Part shown: piece by piece, positions 12,401-21,586 of the stretch
Layout: each line of letters begins with the position of its first letter
Position numbering within the stretch: position 1 is the first letter of the stretch
Assembly (NCBI GenBank): GCA_024516035.1
Contig: CM044964.1
Span: forward strand, 15,207,575 to 15,271,574
Reading direction: 5' to 3'
DNA from: Bactericera cockerelli
Taxonomy: Eukaryota > Arthropoda > Insecta > Hemiptera > Triozidae
Length of the DNA: 64,000 nt
Translations under genes and position numbers: made by a program
The notes under the pieces: generated by a model
Told to the model about the DNA's origin: nothing
What the model saw: the letters and a program-made list of their open reading frames with translations, nothing else
Database searches by the model: none

Positions 12401-13688
12401 TTAATTGCCGTAGCAGGTGGAATGAGATTGCAAGGTCAATAATCGCCTTCATTTAGTTATGCACCATAAGGACTTTTCAAATCCCATTATTTCTATGCAG
12501 TAAGCCAAGACATATTATTATGTGGTAAAAATCCAAATGGGAGTTTTAACTTGTCATGTCCCGGCTGGGTTTCGAAACCCACGACCTCTGGAACTGTGGA
12601 TTTACAGAGTGCCGCCTTTACCACTGAGCTACGGGACGGACATTATTTTGTATGTCATTTTCGTTCATTATTCGCCGCAGCTAAGGGACAGCGCAGTCGG
12701 TTTGCACGCAGGGACAGATGATTTTTTTTTTTAAGTTCAAATCTCGACAGATATGATTTTTTTAACACATGAAATCCGAGATATAAGTTTGAAGGAGGTC
12801 TTGTTTTTTATGATAATCGGAGTAACAACTAAAACTTTCTTAATGTAAATTTCTATTTATGTTGAATTTTTTTTTATTATAATTTCATATTGGTACATGT
12901 ACGACGAGTATGGTTAGTTATACAGAGTGAACGAAAAGTCCGAGACGGTATTTTTTTATACTTATTTAAAAAGCTGAAAAGAGACGGATTTTATCTTTTA
13001 ACACTGAAGATAGGCTTGACACAGTTAATGTACTCCCTTAAGGGATTTATTGACCAATTTTATCTAAATCTACAGGAACCACTTTTGTCTTAATTTTTTT
13101 TTTTTTTAACTAACGTCTACACTGTTACCCGATTCACACAAGATATTGTGTGTCACTAAATAACAGCAATAAGTGACCGAAGTAATGAAAATCGGTTATT
13201 GCCTGGGCAATTAAATCAGACACTTAGATGTCTTAATGGTTTGGGGGAGTTCTTTTGTATCGTTAGGTAGAAATACCTTTTTTTCATTCTAGAAACTCTT
13301 TTTAAGATTCATATATTACGACTGTGTTTAACAATAAATTTTTCACCTATAAAAATAGTACGTGAAAAACAATATATACATATGTCATAAATAAGGTTGT
13401 GCGGAGTCCTTTTTGTTCGTTATGTATTTGTTCCATTAAAAAATAAAATATTGTGGTTCTTAATCCTGTCTCAGGCGTGCGTCTCTTCTCTTTCAACGAG
13501 GACTGCGCCCACATGGCGTCGTGCGTCACCCACGACGGGTCTCATCAGCTGCCCGCGCAACTCTTCGAGCTCACCTCCTCCAGCAACCACTCGGACATCG
13601 TGCTCAGCTGCAAGTTCTCGCCCGGCACAATCAGCTTGTGTCCGGCTGCCTCAACGGCCGGATAGTGCTGTACCAGCCAGTGTTCTAG
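3421..13688 (+). CDS. DCAF10: DCAF10, exons 7-12 (3' part)
   Basis: DDB1- and CUL4-associated factor 10, a WD40 protein thought to present substrates to CUL4-DDB1 ubiquitin ligases. Exons, all GT-AG with matching phases: 3421-3554, 6169-6388, 9602-9710, 10830-11062, 12136-12391, 13475-13688. The diagnostic part is the C-terminus, with GRGYIKELCFSSDGRLICSP followed by a last blade ending SGCLNGRIVLYQPVF, as in vertebrate DCAF10. Between the WD parts lies a long acidic Ser/Thr-rich insert (exons 8-11). Exons 1-6 are not upstream in this window. In the last exon one base seems missing near 13630 (after TCGCCCGGCAC): the literal frame stops at 13663-13665, while the homologous frame ends at TAG 13686-13688, so this copy is frameshifted or misassembled. 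ALG10 lies antisense in the intron 6389-9601. Confidence 0.9.
3578..3785 (-). repeat. tRNA-headed SINE, family B
   Basis: The reverse strand begins with a tRNA-like head (GGTAGCTCAGTGG and GGTTCGAAACCC) and ends GGGCAGTATAAATA followed by ATT repeats. The same insertion is present at 60845-61031 in copy 2 of the duplicated block, so it predates the split of the two copies. Confidence 0.9.
3890..4177 (-). repeat. tRNA-headed SINE, family G, copy 1 only
   Basis: Reverse-strand copy with a degraded tRNA head at about 4110-4177 and the standard body. It contains a short internal duplication (CCCGTGTTGTATATTGC). It lies in the stretch of copy 1 that is absent from copy 2. Confidence 0.85.
4655..4845 (-). 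repeat. 5S rRNA-headed SINE, copy 1 only
   Basis: Reverse-strand copy whose 5' part (plus-strand right side) matches the 5S rRNA-like head described for the fuller copy at 28115-28387. The body reads, on the plus strand, GGTCATATCACGA through CTCACCCAGCC. The A tail is missing. Confidence 0.8.
5283..5512 (+). mobile_element. Helitron-like non-autonomous element
   Basis: Begins TC, ends CTTG, and has a GC-rich hairpin (GCCCGC AAA GCGGGC) about 13 nt before the 3' end. It is flanked by A on the left and T on the right, with no target duplication. Copy 2 of the block has the exact empty site (A 61423, T 61424). A related copy is at 37344-37578. The 3' end CTTG departs from the usual CTRR, so the class call is probable rather than certain. 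Confidence 0.7.
6477..6705 (-). repeat. 5S rRNA-headed SINE (shared with copy 2)
   Basis: Reverse-strand copy lying in the DCAF10 intron after exon 8. The same insertion is found at 62690-62905, so it is older than the divergence of the two block copies. Confidence 0.8.
6811..8214 (-). CDS. ALG10: ALG10 alpha-1,2-glucosyltransferase, complete
   Basis: Dolichyl-phosphate-glucose-dependent enzyme of the ER membrane that adds the third, terminal glucose to the lipid-linked oligosaccharide before N-glycan transfer. The 467-residue product is close to the roughly 473 of human ALG10. Family hallmarks are visible: YIDEIFHIPQA near residue 42, WDQKITTLPGLYL, RQTNIIW, GDRSSHTPVLHFPQ, LADNRHYIFYIWRR, LLEFRYFILPFV, and a C-terminus ending DVQRIMW. 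Many hydrophobic segments fit a multi-pass ER protein. The gene has no introns and lies antisense inside a DCAF10 intron, which suggests an old retrocopy or ancestral nesting. A second, slightly different copy is at 63021. Confidence 0.95.
   Translation of the reverse strand: MKNLDKMQTSLITVQILQLVSFMIFSLISVLLSYFFNNIQPNPYIDEIFHIPQAVKFCKGYFFEWDQKITTLPGLYLFSIGIFKPIGFLLKYDICTVTILRSTNLICAIFNFYLIFEILKIKNIPRGGTNQNDLLKILLSALSISTFPVLYFFSFLYYTDALSTSMILLMYALHLQSKHQLSAAIAFISVIVRQTNIIWVFYVGAEILLSDLEVFFDKISKKNHLKRDYLKVSQTMVKHLINQRTYKKVLGFTAVAFLFVLFIILNQGIVVGDRSSHTPVLHFPQMLYFFTFCLFFSLPYALRSIHEFTKFAFSLNNSFLLLISSISLYYIIKYNTMVHPYVLADNRHYIFYIWRRLYENIPYFRFLMIPVYVFSFYHIMKNCLFRYFFLYIICVLLNLVPQLLLEFRYFILPFVLYRLHFNIRSLKWWELASEFAFNSLINIVTVYLFFTKKFYWEDSPDVQRIMW
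8617..9100. mobile_element. MITE with TTTCCCACTGAGC ends
   Basis: The ends are inverted repeats of 17 bp with one mismatch (TTTCCCACTGAGCGCAA and TTGTGCTCAGTGGGAAA). Further inward symmetry around CGAAACATTT/AAACGTTTCG supports a small DNA element or palindrome. It has been split by a tRNA-headed insertion at about 8700-8785. No target duplication was clear. Confidence 0.6.
8700..8785 (-). repeat. tRNA-like SINE head
   Basis: The reverse strand shows an A-box-like GATCGGAGTAGCGCACTAG and a B-box GGTTCGAATCCC. The cloverleaf is not credible as a working tRNA and the body is short, so it is called a SINE fragment. Confidence 0.55.
9120..9240. repeat. Partial MITE related to 58566-58705
   Basis: Begins GGGCCAAATTATAATAAAAC and shares ACAGGATTAAAGT and TACGCTGTGATCGGTTGAAACT with the fuller element at 58566. 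The right end is missing. Confidence 0.5.
9250..9462 (+). repeat. tRNA-headed SINE, family B
   Basis: Plus-strand copy. The head GTAGCTCAGTGATAAAAG and B box GGTTCGAAACCC are followed by the family body and the GGGCAGTATAAATAAAG end with an ATT tail. It lies about 150 bp before DCAF10 exon 9. Confidence 0.85.
9775..9799 (+). repeat. (GTA)n microsatellite
   Basis: About eight GTA units in the intron after DCAF10 exon 9. Confidence 0.9.
10269..10437. mobile_element. pogo/Tigger-type MITE
   Basis: The ends CAGTCGAACCTG (10271) and CCAGGTTCGACTG (to 10435) are inverted repeats flanked by TA dinucleotides. Inner sequence also mirrors (TCTCTTATA and TATAAGAGAA types). This end sequence is typical of pogo-like Tc1/mariner elements. 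There is no coding capacity. Confidence 0.75.
10480..10627. repeat. Partial GGGCGG MITE
   Basis: Shares GACTTAGCGC, CAGATGTATTACAAAAACG and GTCTATTA with the complete element at 56576-56704, and ends near TTCCGCCC. The left end is degraded. It adjoins the pogo-type MITE. Confidence 0.6.
11190..11380. repeat. Two fragments of the 5S-headed SINE body
   Basis: 11194-11270 is a reverse-strand body fragment (ends CTCACCCAGCCTG). 11335-11375 is a forward fragment (GGCTGGGTGAGG). Both lie in the intron after DCAF10 exon 10. The rest of the intron to 12135 is AT-rich with no gene seen. Confidence 0.6.
12462..12641 (-). repeat. tRNA-headed SINE, family B
   Basis: Reverse-strand copy with head GCTCAGTGGTAAAGGCGG and B box GGTTTCGAAACCC region, in the last DCAF10 intron. 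A TIR-like start (TATACAGAGTGAACGAAAAG) occurs near 12915 in the same intron, but no partner end was found. Confidence 0.8.
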
Positions 13689-14673
13689 ATGTGTCCGGCT
13701 GCCTCAACGGCCGGATAGTGCTGTACCAGCCGTGTTCTAGATGTGTCCGGCTGCCTCAACGGCCGGATAGTGCTGTACCAGCCAGTGTTCTAGATGTGTC
13801 CGGCTGCCTCAACGGCCGGATAGTGCTGTACCAGCCGGTGTTCTAGATGTGTCCGGCTGCCTCAACGGCCGGATAGTCCTGTACCAGCCGGTGTTCTAGA
13901 TGTCCGGCTGTCTCAATGTACCAGCCAGTGTTCTAGATGTGTCCGGCTGCCTCAACGGCCGGATAGTGCTGTACCAGCCGGTGTTCTAGATGTGTCCGGC
14001 TGCCTCAACGGCCGGATAGTGCTGTACCAGCCGGTGTTCTAGATGTGTCCGGCTGCCTCAACGGCCGGATAGTGCTGTACCAGCCGGTGTTCTAGATGTG
14101 TCCGGCTGCCTCAACGGCCGGATAGTGCTGTACCAGCCGGTGTTCTAGATGTGTCCGGCTGCCTCAACGGCCGGTAGTCCTGTACCAGCCGGTGTTCTAG
14201 ATGTGTCCGGCTGCCTCAAATGTTACCAGCCGGTGTTCTAGATGTCCCCTGCCTCAATGTACCAGCCGGTGTTCTAGATGTCCGGCTGCCTCAATGTACC
14301 AGCCGGTGTTCTAGATGTCCACCTGCCTCAATGTACCAGCCGTGTTCTAGATGTCTGGCTGCCTCAATGTACCAGCCGGTGTTCTAGATGTGTCCGGCCG
14401 CCTCAATGTACCAGCCAGTGTTCTAGATGTCCGGCTGCCTCAATGTACCAGCCGGTGTTCTAGATGTGTCCGGCTGCCTCAATGTACCAGCCAGTGTTCT
14501 AGATGTCCGGCTGCCTCAATGTACCAGCCAGTGTTCTAGATGTCCGGCTGCCTCAATGTACCAGCCAGTGTTCTAGATGTCTGGCTGCCTCAATGTACCA
14601 GCCGGTGTTCTAGATGTGTCCGGCTGCCTCAATGTACCAGCCAGTGTTCTAGATGTCCGGCTGCCTCAATGTA
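13639..14673 (+). repeat. Satellite array built from the DCAF10 stop-codon region
   Basis: There are 24 head-to-tail units. Ten long units of 51-53 bp come mainly first (starting 13639, 13692, 13744, 13797, 13850, 13940, 13993, 14046, 14099, 14152), followed by short units of 36-39 bp. Each long unit encodes, in one frame, SGCLNGRIVLYQPVF plus the TAG stop. The first unit is the genuine end of the DCAF10 coding sequence. Short units lack a 14-bp piece (CGGCCGGATAGTGC). The last unit is cut at 14673. Confidence 0.95.
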
Positions 14674-15579
14674 GTATGCTATTTTAAACTCAAGTACTCA
14701 AGTTTTATTTGTTTATCTTTAAGGCCAAATTAAAAAAAAAAATATCAGCTTGTAGTTTGACGGGTTGAAATGAAGTATCTTACTATTCTCACTCCACCAG
14801 TCTGTGTTTTGAACTGCTTCAAACAAAGTATCATACTCTAGTACCTACCCTTTCTCTTACTAGAACACGGAAAGTAAGTAAGTACCTAAACACAACCATT
14901 TTTCCCTCGACCAGATTTTTTTTTAAACTGCCAGTCAGTCATCTTCACCAATAAGAGTACTACATCCTCCTTCAATTTTTTCTGAGGTGTAAAACTGTAT
15001 ATACATATATTTTAGTAAGTTTTTATTATTATAGGATATTTTCATATAAACTGCAATGTGCAATTGTACATAATGTACGTATGTATTACATAATAAGGTA
15101 TTATGTATTATTATGAGTTTTTCAAAGGATAATATATATGGTAAATATGTATAATGTATTTATGAAATTTACGACTACAACATGAATTTTACTGACATAT
15201 AATAAATGATATGTGTATGTAAATTCTAACAAAACTAATAATGCTTTTTGTTTTTGATGGATAATAGTATGTAGAATAAGTAGAATGTACTTAAAATCAG
15301 TTGTTTTTCTTCAAAATATTTTGTAAATACATTCATTGTAGATTTTGTATTTAATGATTAAAACATTTTTTTCTTTTTTTCTTTTACTGCTTCTTCAGTT
15401 TTTGCAAGGGTTCGTTTTCTTCTAAAAAAAAAAAAAAAAAATGAAACGAACTAGAACTAGGAGATAGTACAAACATTTTGACGAAAACCTAGTAAAGTGG
15501 TTAACGCGCTAGTCTGGTAATCCAGGTAGCGTAGGGATCCGTTGGTTCGAATACGACCCAGTGCATGAATTTTTCCTCA
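14674..15579. other. AT-rich DNA downstream of DCAF10
   Basis: No exon recognised. It presumably contains the DCAF10 3' UTR and flanking DNA. At 15490-15570 a tRNA-like head (GTGGTTAACGCGCTAG and GGTTCGAATAC) marks a SINE fragment. Confidence 0.6.
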
Positions 15580-15878
15580 TTAACACGTTCGTTACCAAGC
15601 CAATTTTTTCAAGTTTTACGTAGGGACCGGGCGGTATTTGGCATCGTATTTGTACTTTTAGGTATTTGGCATCGTATTTTTTTGTTGCATATTTGGCATC
15701 GTATTTGTACAAGAATCGATCCTATATCTCTTCTAATACTAACAACCTACCTCAAAAAGGCCATACATGGATGTCCGGTCCCTCGTTAAAATTTTGATAA
15801 CAGCCACATGTGTGTTTTCGGTCCCAGGGAAAAACACAAAAACATCCACATATGGCCGTTCGGTAACGAACATGTTAA
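15580..15878. mobile_element. piggyBac-like MITE
   Basis: Flanked by TTAA on both sides (15580-15583 and 15875-15878). The ends CACGTTCGTTACC and GGTAACGAACATG are inverted repeats with one mismatch. Inside, GGTATTTGGCATCGTATTT is repeated three times. No ORF. TTAA duplication plus short TIRs is the piggyBac signature. Confidence 0.75.
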
Positions 15879-16779
15879 TTTGAGTTTGTGACCACATAAT
15901 AGTAAGACTCTAAAGGGTTAGGTGGTAGAAAATGCTTTGAGCATTAACATCGCCTGGTGGTTACCTTCCACTAAAGAGTATTATTATAAACACCGAGTTT
16001 TATCCTTTTTGACTGACTTTTGGACAAAAATTTCCAGCACAGATTTAGAAGATTCCTTCCAAACACACGATATAGCCCAGGCAAATTAGTGCTCTAGCGT
16101 CAAAAAATTGCTCAATAGCTGGAAATCGTTTTAAACCCTTAAAGGGGTCCTGAATAATGGGTATATGAGTTTGCGACCGATTTTAGGTTGTGCTTCCGAG
16201 TTTAGGGCCTAAATAGTGCAAATTTTTTGCACTTTTTTTAAAATTGCGCTTATAACTCAAAATGTATTTATTCTACAGAAAATTTTACTCAGTTCTTATG
16301 TAAGGAACATAAAATTATGCGTCTAATGACGTTTGAATCATTAAAAAAAGTTAAGCCGTTCAGCCACAATCGCTCCTCAAAGATGGGTGGTTTTTTCAAA
16401 CATAGCTCAAATTTTGAAAATTCTCAACTTTTAACGCCTGTAAGTCAAAAAGGACTGCACCAATTGAAAAATTTAATAGAATCGAACTTGTAGAAAATGT
16501 AATTTTAAGTAAAATACTGTTTGAAATTTGCTCACTCCAGTGCTGAGATATGAATTTTAAACCGAAAGAGTTCCTAGAGCCAAATTTTCGCTAAGGCAGT
16601 GCAACGCAAAAAACTTCGTCTGAACTCTAAAATTATCACATTCTTACAACTTTTCAAGCAAAACTGAACGTTATCTACTGAATTCAGTCGAATAGGTAGT
16701 TTAAAATATTGAGAAACTTGCACTGAATTTTACTAAGATCTGTTTACTGAACATGTGATTTCAAGACAGCAGGCACACT

Positions 16780-17352
16780 ATGGAGGATGTAACTTGTTTT
16801 ATATGCGGGAACATTGTGCAAGAAGGAGCGGATAGAGGAATATTAAAGGAAAAGTCACTTCGAACGTTTATTGAGGCCAGCAGGAGGAGGAATGATGGGC
16901 ATCACACGTGGTTACAGACTCAGAAATCTGTTATACTTCACGAGAAGTGTCGCAAAGGTGTCTACACGAAGGAGTCAAACATTGTAAAGGCCGAACAAGA
17001 AGCAGGAAACGGAAGCCGTGTGACAAGAGGCCGTGAGGAAATACCAAAATTCAACTTTAAGGAGCTCTGCTTCTACTGTGGAAAAGATGCCTCTGAAAGC
17101 TTCAAGGTTAAACAGAAAAAGCTTCCTCTTCGTAGACGTGAAATTCAGACACAAGAAATAATGCAAAAAATTAAAGGTTCTGCAATTGCCAGAGGAGATG
17201 AAATGGGGGCGGTGGTATTGCGTACGATGGCAACTGAATCAGACCTCGTAGCCGCTGAAGGCAAGTACGATTCTTGTCGTGGTATGTTCTTTAATTCACG
17301 CCCATCTATGGATCCTGATGCAGCTCAAGGTATATCTGGACGAGGGGAGTGA
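16780..17352 (+). CDS. Zinc-binding N-terminal fragment of a transposon-type protein
   Basis: An open frame of 190 codons starts MEDVTCFICGNIV. Two zinc-module-like patterns are visible: CFICG with HEKCRKGVY about 50 residues later (residues 6-60), then CFYCGK near residue 95 with DLVAAEGKYDSCRGMF near 150. The second module recalls the ...DLVAAEAKYH...C motif of multi-copy uncharacterised invertebrate proteins; this is from memory and not searched. The frame stops at 17352, far short of such proteins. The first ~100 codons lie in the palindrome arm. It may be the N-terminal counterpart of the C-terminal remnants in palindrome I. Probably not a functional host gene. Confidence 0.5.
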   Translation: MEDVTCFICGNIVQEGADRGILKEKSLRTFIEASRRRNDGHHTWLQTQKSVILHEKCRKGVYTKESNIVKAEQEAGNGSRVTRGREEIPKFNFKELCFYCGKDASESFKVKQKKLPLRRREIQTQEIMQKIKGSAIARGDEMGAVVLRTMATESDLVAAEGKYDSCRGMFFNSRPSMDPDAAQGISGRGE

Positions 17353-18075
17353 ATTAATGTAGTAACTGGGGCTTTGAAGCCGAAAGACCTAAGTTTCCCA
17401 GTTACTGGGGTTTAACGAAGAAAAGGCCGCTGGTTCAATAACGCTACTACGAAAGGTGTAGGTGTATTAAAGAGTATTAAATTTACACGGAAAGATAAAA
17501 GGAAGAAATAAACTACTACTATGAAATGAGATTGGATGATCTTACCTTGAATACTTGTACCAAGTACTTACGCCTTTAGAAGGGGATCAAAGGTGGTAGA
17601 TCGAGGAAGGAGAGAAGACGTACCCAGACCACTGGTTGTTACAATCTGAACGAGGCATCGTCGTTCCCAATTTATCGTACCGAATCTCTGGCTTTCTTTG
17701 TAAGATCATATGATATGCCTATCATCTGATATCGAAGTGTTATCTCTAACAGTTAGGGGCGTAGAGATCGAGTGATATGCGCGGGGTAAGTTCGGAGTCA
17801 ATTCAAACTGGAGTCACATGGCGTGAACAGGGAGAGTTCGCTCAAACTGGTCACTAGTGGGATTGATTTCACCTTCAGTATGGAGGTTCTAGGTACTAAC
17901 GACTTCTTAGGAGTGAAGCACTGAATACCCCCCCCCCCCCCCCCCCCCATAGCATGGAACGTATCATGGCCTTATCATCACTAAAAATTCATTAACTCAA
18001 TTCGTATATGACAACGCCGTTATAAACATGGATACCATTGATGGCCATGAAAAGTGGTTCACTCCTAAGAAGTCG

Positions 18076-18745
18076 TTAGTACCCAGAACCTCCATATCTT
18101 TTTCTACAGTAGAAGCAGAGCTCCTTGAAGTTGAATTTTGGTATTTCCTCACGGCCTCTTGTCACACGGCTTCCGTTTCTTGCTTCTTTTTCGGCCTTTA
18201 CAGTGTTTGACTCCTTGGTGTAGACACCTTTGCGACACTTCTCGTGAAGTATAACAGATCTTTGAGTCTGTAACCACGTGTGATGCACATCATTTCTCCT
18301 CCTGCTGTCCTCAATGAACATTCGAAGTGACTTTTCCTTTAATATTCCTCTATCTTTGCCTTTAATATGTTGTAGTCACTGTAGCCGAGTGAGTTAGCGC
18401 GCTAGGCATTGCACGCATGGTGACCTGGGTTCAATTCCCAGCGGGATGGGATTTTTTCTGCTCTGTAGCTCTGTACTTGGATGTTCGGGGTCCACTCATA
18501 CTTCGTGAGTCGTGAGGAAAAAAGAGTAGCTGCTTTGATATGAAGCAGCGACCAGTGGCTGAATCATAGGCACACAAATAATACAAGATATTGTAAATTA
18601 AACTGGCAAAGTTCTATGATTCTGCGCTACCCACTAAAACTGTGACATAACAACACAAAGAAAATGCATTTTTATTATTATATTATTATTAATATTCCTT
18701 CTTGCACAATGTTCCCGCATATAAAACAAGTTACATCCTCCATAG
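18076..18745 (-). pseudogene. Mirror copy of the zinc-binding fragment
   Basis: Reverse-strand counterpart of 16780-17090 in the right arm. It keeps VILHEKCRKGVYTKES and ELCFYC but is interrupted by a SINE between about 18357 and 18690 and ends soon after the CFYC motif. Dead by insertion. Confidence 0.65.
18357..18690 (+). repeat. tRNA-headed SINE, third type
   Basis: Head GTAGCCGAGTGAGTTAGCGC with B box GGTTCAATTCCC (18371-18450), a body unlike families G and B, and an ATT-rich tail. It interrupts the right arm of palindrome II, whose sequence resumes at AATATTCC near 18691. Confidence 0.7.
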
Positions 18746-19450
18746 TGTGCCAGCTGTCTTGAAATCACAACATGTTCAGTGAAGATCATAGTAAAATTCA
18801 GTGCAAGTTTCTCAAAATTTTAAATTACCTATTCGACTGAATTCAATAGATTACGTTCAGTTTTGCTTGAAAAGTTGTAAGAATATGAGAATTTTAGAGT
18901 TCAGATGAAGTTTCTTGCGTTGCACTGCCTTAGCGGAAATTTGGCGCTAGGGACGAAAAATCATATCTCAGCACTGGAGTGAGCAAATTTCAAACAGTAT
19001 TTTACTTAAAATTACATTTTCTACAAGTTCGATTCTATTAAATTTTTCAATTGGTGCAGTCCTTTTTGACTTACAGGCGTTAAAAGTTGAGAATTTTCAA
19101 AATTTGAGCTATGTTTGAAAAAACCACCCATCTTTGAGGAGCGATTGTGGCTGAACGGCTTAACTTTTTTTAATGATTCAAACGTCATTAGACGCATAAT
19201 TTTATGTTCCTTACATAAGAACTGAGTAAAATTTTTTGTAGAATAAATACATTTTGAGTTATAAGCGCAATTTTAAAAAAAGTGCAAAAAATTTGCACTA
19301 TTTAGGCCCTAAACTCGGAAGCACAACCTAAAATCGGTCGCAAACTCATATACCCATTATTCAGGACCCCTTTAAGGGTTTAAAATGATTTCCAGCTATT
19401 GAGCAATTTTTTGACGCTAGACCCCATTTTAGCACTAATTTGCCTGGGCT

Positions 19451-20214
19451 AATAAGAATAGATTATTAAACAACCCAATGGGACGATTCAGTTTGAATAA
19501 AAACACATAATTTTTATATATTTTTTAAATAAAAAATATTTATTCCTTTGAGATGAGTTTAGTATACATAAATAAGTTACAATAATTATTACAGCACAAA
19601 TAAACTACAGTGTTACATAAATAATTTAATCATAAAACAAAAGGCGGGGAGCAAGTTATGAGTTATCATATATTTGTGTTAATCACAATCGTGATGTCAC
19701 ATATATCCTACCTCACACAGATATTTTTTTACCGTATTTGGGACTTGAACCACCGACCTGCAGGTTACAAGTCCGCCGCCGTATCGATCAACCTACCGAG
19801 GTTGGGGAGTAAGGAGTAGGAAATAAGATTCCACACTCTCCTTGCAGTAGCGCAGCGCAAGCCATGCTGAAAGGATTGAATCTCACGTCTTCCAAAACAG
19901 AAAAGAACCTTAGAAATTCAAGAACAGGAAAAAACTTTTTATTTTTTTCCCTTTAGTTTTCCATTTTTTTACATTTATAGAGAGGTCTATTTTATATAAT
20001 ACCCAGAGTCCTTGCCCATCTCAAAATTAAAACTGTGGGTATCTGTCTAGGAGAAAGCTTTCTTAAAAGCTTTTCATGTACAAATGTAATTAGTAAGTAA
20101 ATAATTTTTCTCAATTCAACACTTTCAGGGCATTTCTGTTTTAGTAAATTTAAAGTGCATGGTGCAAGTTGAACAAGGTGCAGTTGCTACTTTTTTTTTT
20201 TCTAAAGATGAGTG
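19451..20214. other. AT-rich intergenic DNA with a tRNA-like fragment
   Basis: No exon seen. At 19725-19800 the reverse strand shows a tRNA-like head (GTTGATCGATACGGCGG and GGTTCAAGTCCC). Similar degraded heads lie at 46785-46850 and 38320-38400. Confidence 0.55.
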
Positions 20215-20592
20215 TTTCAAAGCCGTCTTTATTTCGTAGCCATGAAACAGGAGCTACTGTAGACGCTTGTGGTCTGTGTTGTAGCCTGCCCATACCGTAG
20301 TATGCCTCCCCTCTGATGGGCGAGAAGTGACACAATACTTCCCAATTAGATGCTGGGTCAACACGAGCGCATCGGAAGGTCTCCCTTACAAGCAATTATA
20401 ACCAAATTAAGAATACAAATTTTTGTCGGCACGGGGGATTTAGGTGCTGGGTCAACACGGGCGCACCGGAAGGTATCCCACAAATTACTATAACCAAATT
20501 AAGAATACAATTTTTTGTCGGCACGGGGGATCGATACCGGGACCATCCGCATGGCAAGAGAGTGCTTAACCACTGAGCTAATCGCGCGCTCA
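20215..20592 (-). repeat. SINE family G with internal duplication
   Basis: Reverse-strand copy longer than its relatives. The stretch from TTAGGTGCTGGGTCAACACG through TTTGTCGGCACGGGGGAT occurs twice in tandem (about 20345-20440 and 20440-20530). The remainder to 21586 is AT-rich, with a 5S-SINE body fragment at 21235-21315 (minus). Confidence 0.8.
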
Positions 20593-21586
20593 CGCGTCCT
20601 AGCCACATGACATCATGAGTCCTAGTCAAAACACAAATAATTTTTTTCCTAGTAGAAAATATTCACTCTGGACATAGAAGAAGAACAATAATAAAATTAT
20701 CGTTCAACAAACATTAGTCTCATGCGAAATTCCATTTTTAGCAATCAACTTTCAGCTGCCAAGCAAATATTAAAAAAAATCTTTGATCTAACTATGTTAA
20801 ATTTTAAACTTACACAGATAAGATATTAAAATAAGTACACTTTCTTGTTAAAATGTTAAACAAAAAAGCTAGCACACTAAAGAGATAAGGTGAATTATAA
20901 GTAAACTAAGTATTATCTTTAAAAAAATTCTGCTTTTTTTGAACAAATTCATGATTTTTTTTTATTTTAACAAATCTTTGTTCTTATAAAATCACTCATT
21001 ATTAATTCACTCTACTTCTCTTTCTCTGAATTGAATCTTTCTTTTCATCAGGATCATGATCATCAGAGTGATCATGGTATTTCCAGCACTGAATATACAA
21101 GGAGGCTAAAATGATAATGAATTGTAAGAGAGATGAAAATACTTACTAATATCATGTAGGTGGAAGTATTTGTATTGACAATTTAGTCGAGAATATCTAG
21201 GCTTCCATAACCAATGATTTCATTTGGGTAAAGTCTTTATAGGATGGGGTTAAACCCTCCACATACTGGGAGCTACATCAGCTACCCACATTATAATTAC
21301 CCAGTCTGGGTTCTGCTGTGATAAAAATCAAACCTTTTTTGTATTTTTCACTCTGAACATTCGACACAAATTGAATTTTTGAAGTTGTTAGATCAGTTTA
21401 TAATGAAAAATAATAATACTGCTGTGTTCTCTTACAAGGTATTGAAAAACAATAGAAAGAACCAGAAGATAAAAATAACCAACAAGAGTGAACTCTCCAT
21501 ATATACCTTCTTGCAACAATCATAGATTTCAGAAAGACAGATTTCACAAATCCGCTTCTTTTCTAGTCTTTACAAACTTGCTTCCT

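Larger units (their letters stand above)
16074..19450. repeat. Fold-back palindrome II, 3.4 kb
   Basis: The ends AGCCCAGGCAAA and TTTGCCTGGGCT are perfect inverted repeats. The left arm 16074-17085 pairs with about 18094-19450, and a further inner piece 17880-17918 pairs with 18060-18096. The left arm has about 800 bp (17086-17879) not present in the right arm. The right arm has a SINE (18357-18690) not present in the left. The centre holds a C homopolymer (about 17930-17949). Each arm carries a copy of the same N-terminal protein fragment. No clear target duplication was seen. Confidence 0.9.

Noticed and set aside
12915..13120. Transposon-like end TATACAGAGTGAACGAAAAG
   Set aside because: No matching inverted end or target duplication could be found nearby, so no element is called.
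13397..13846. Open frame suggesting a repeat-rich secreted protein
   Set aside because: It is a chance reading through DCAF10 exon 12 and the satellite in a shifted frame; the true unit frame has a stop in each unit.
13639..14673. CRISPR-like array
   Set aside because: Units are contiguous with no unique spacers, in a eukaryotic gene.
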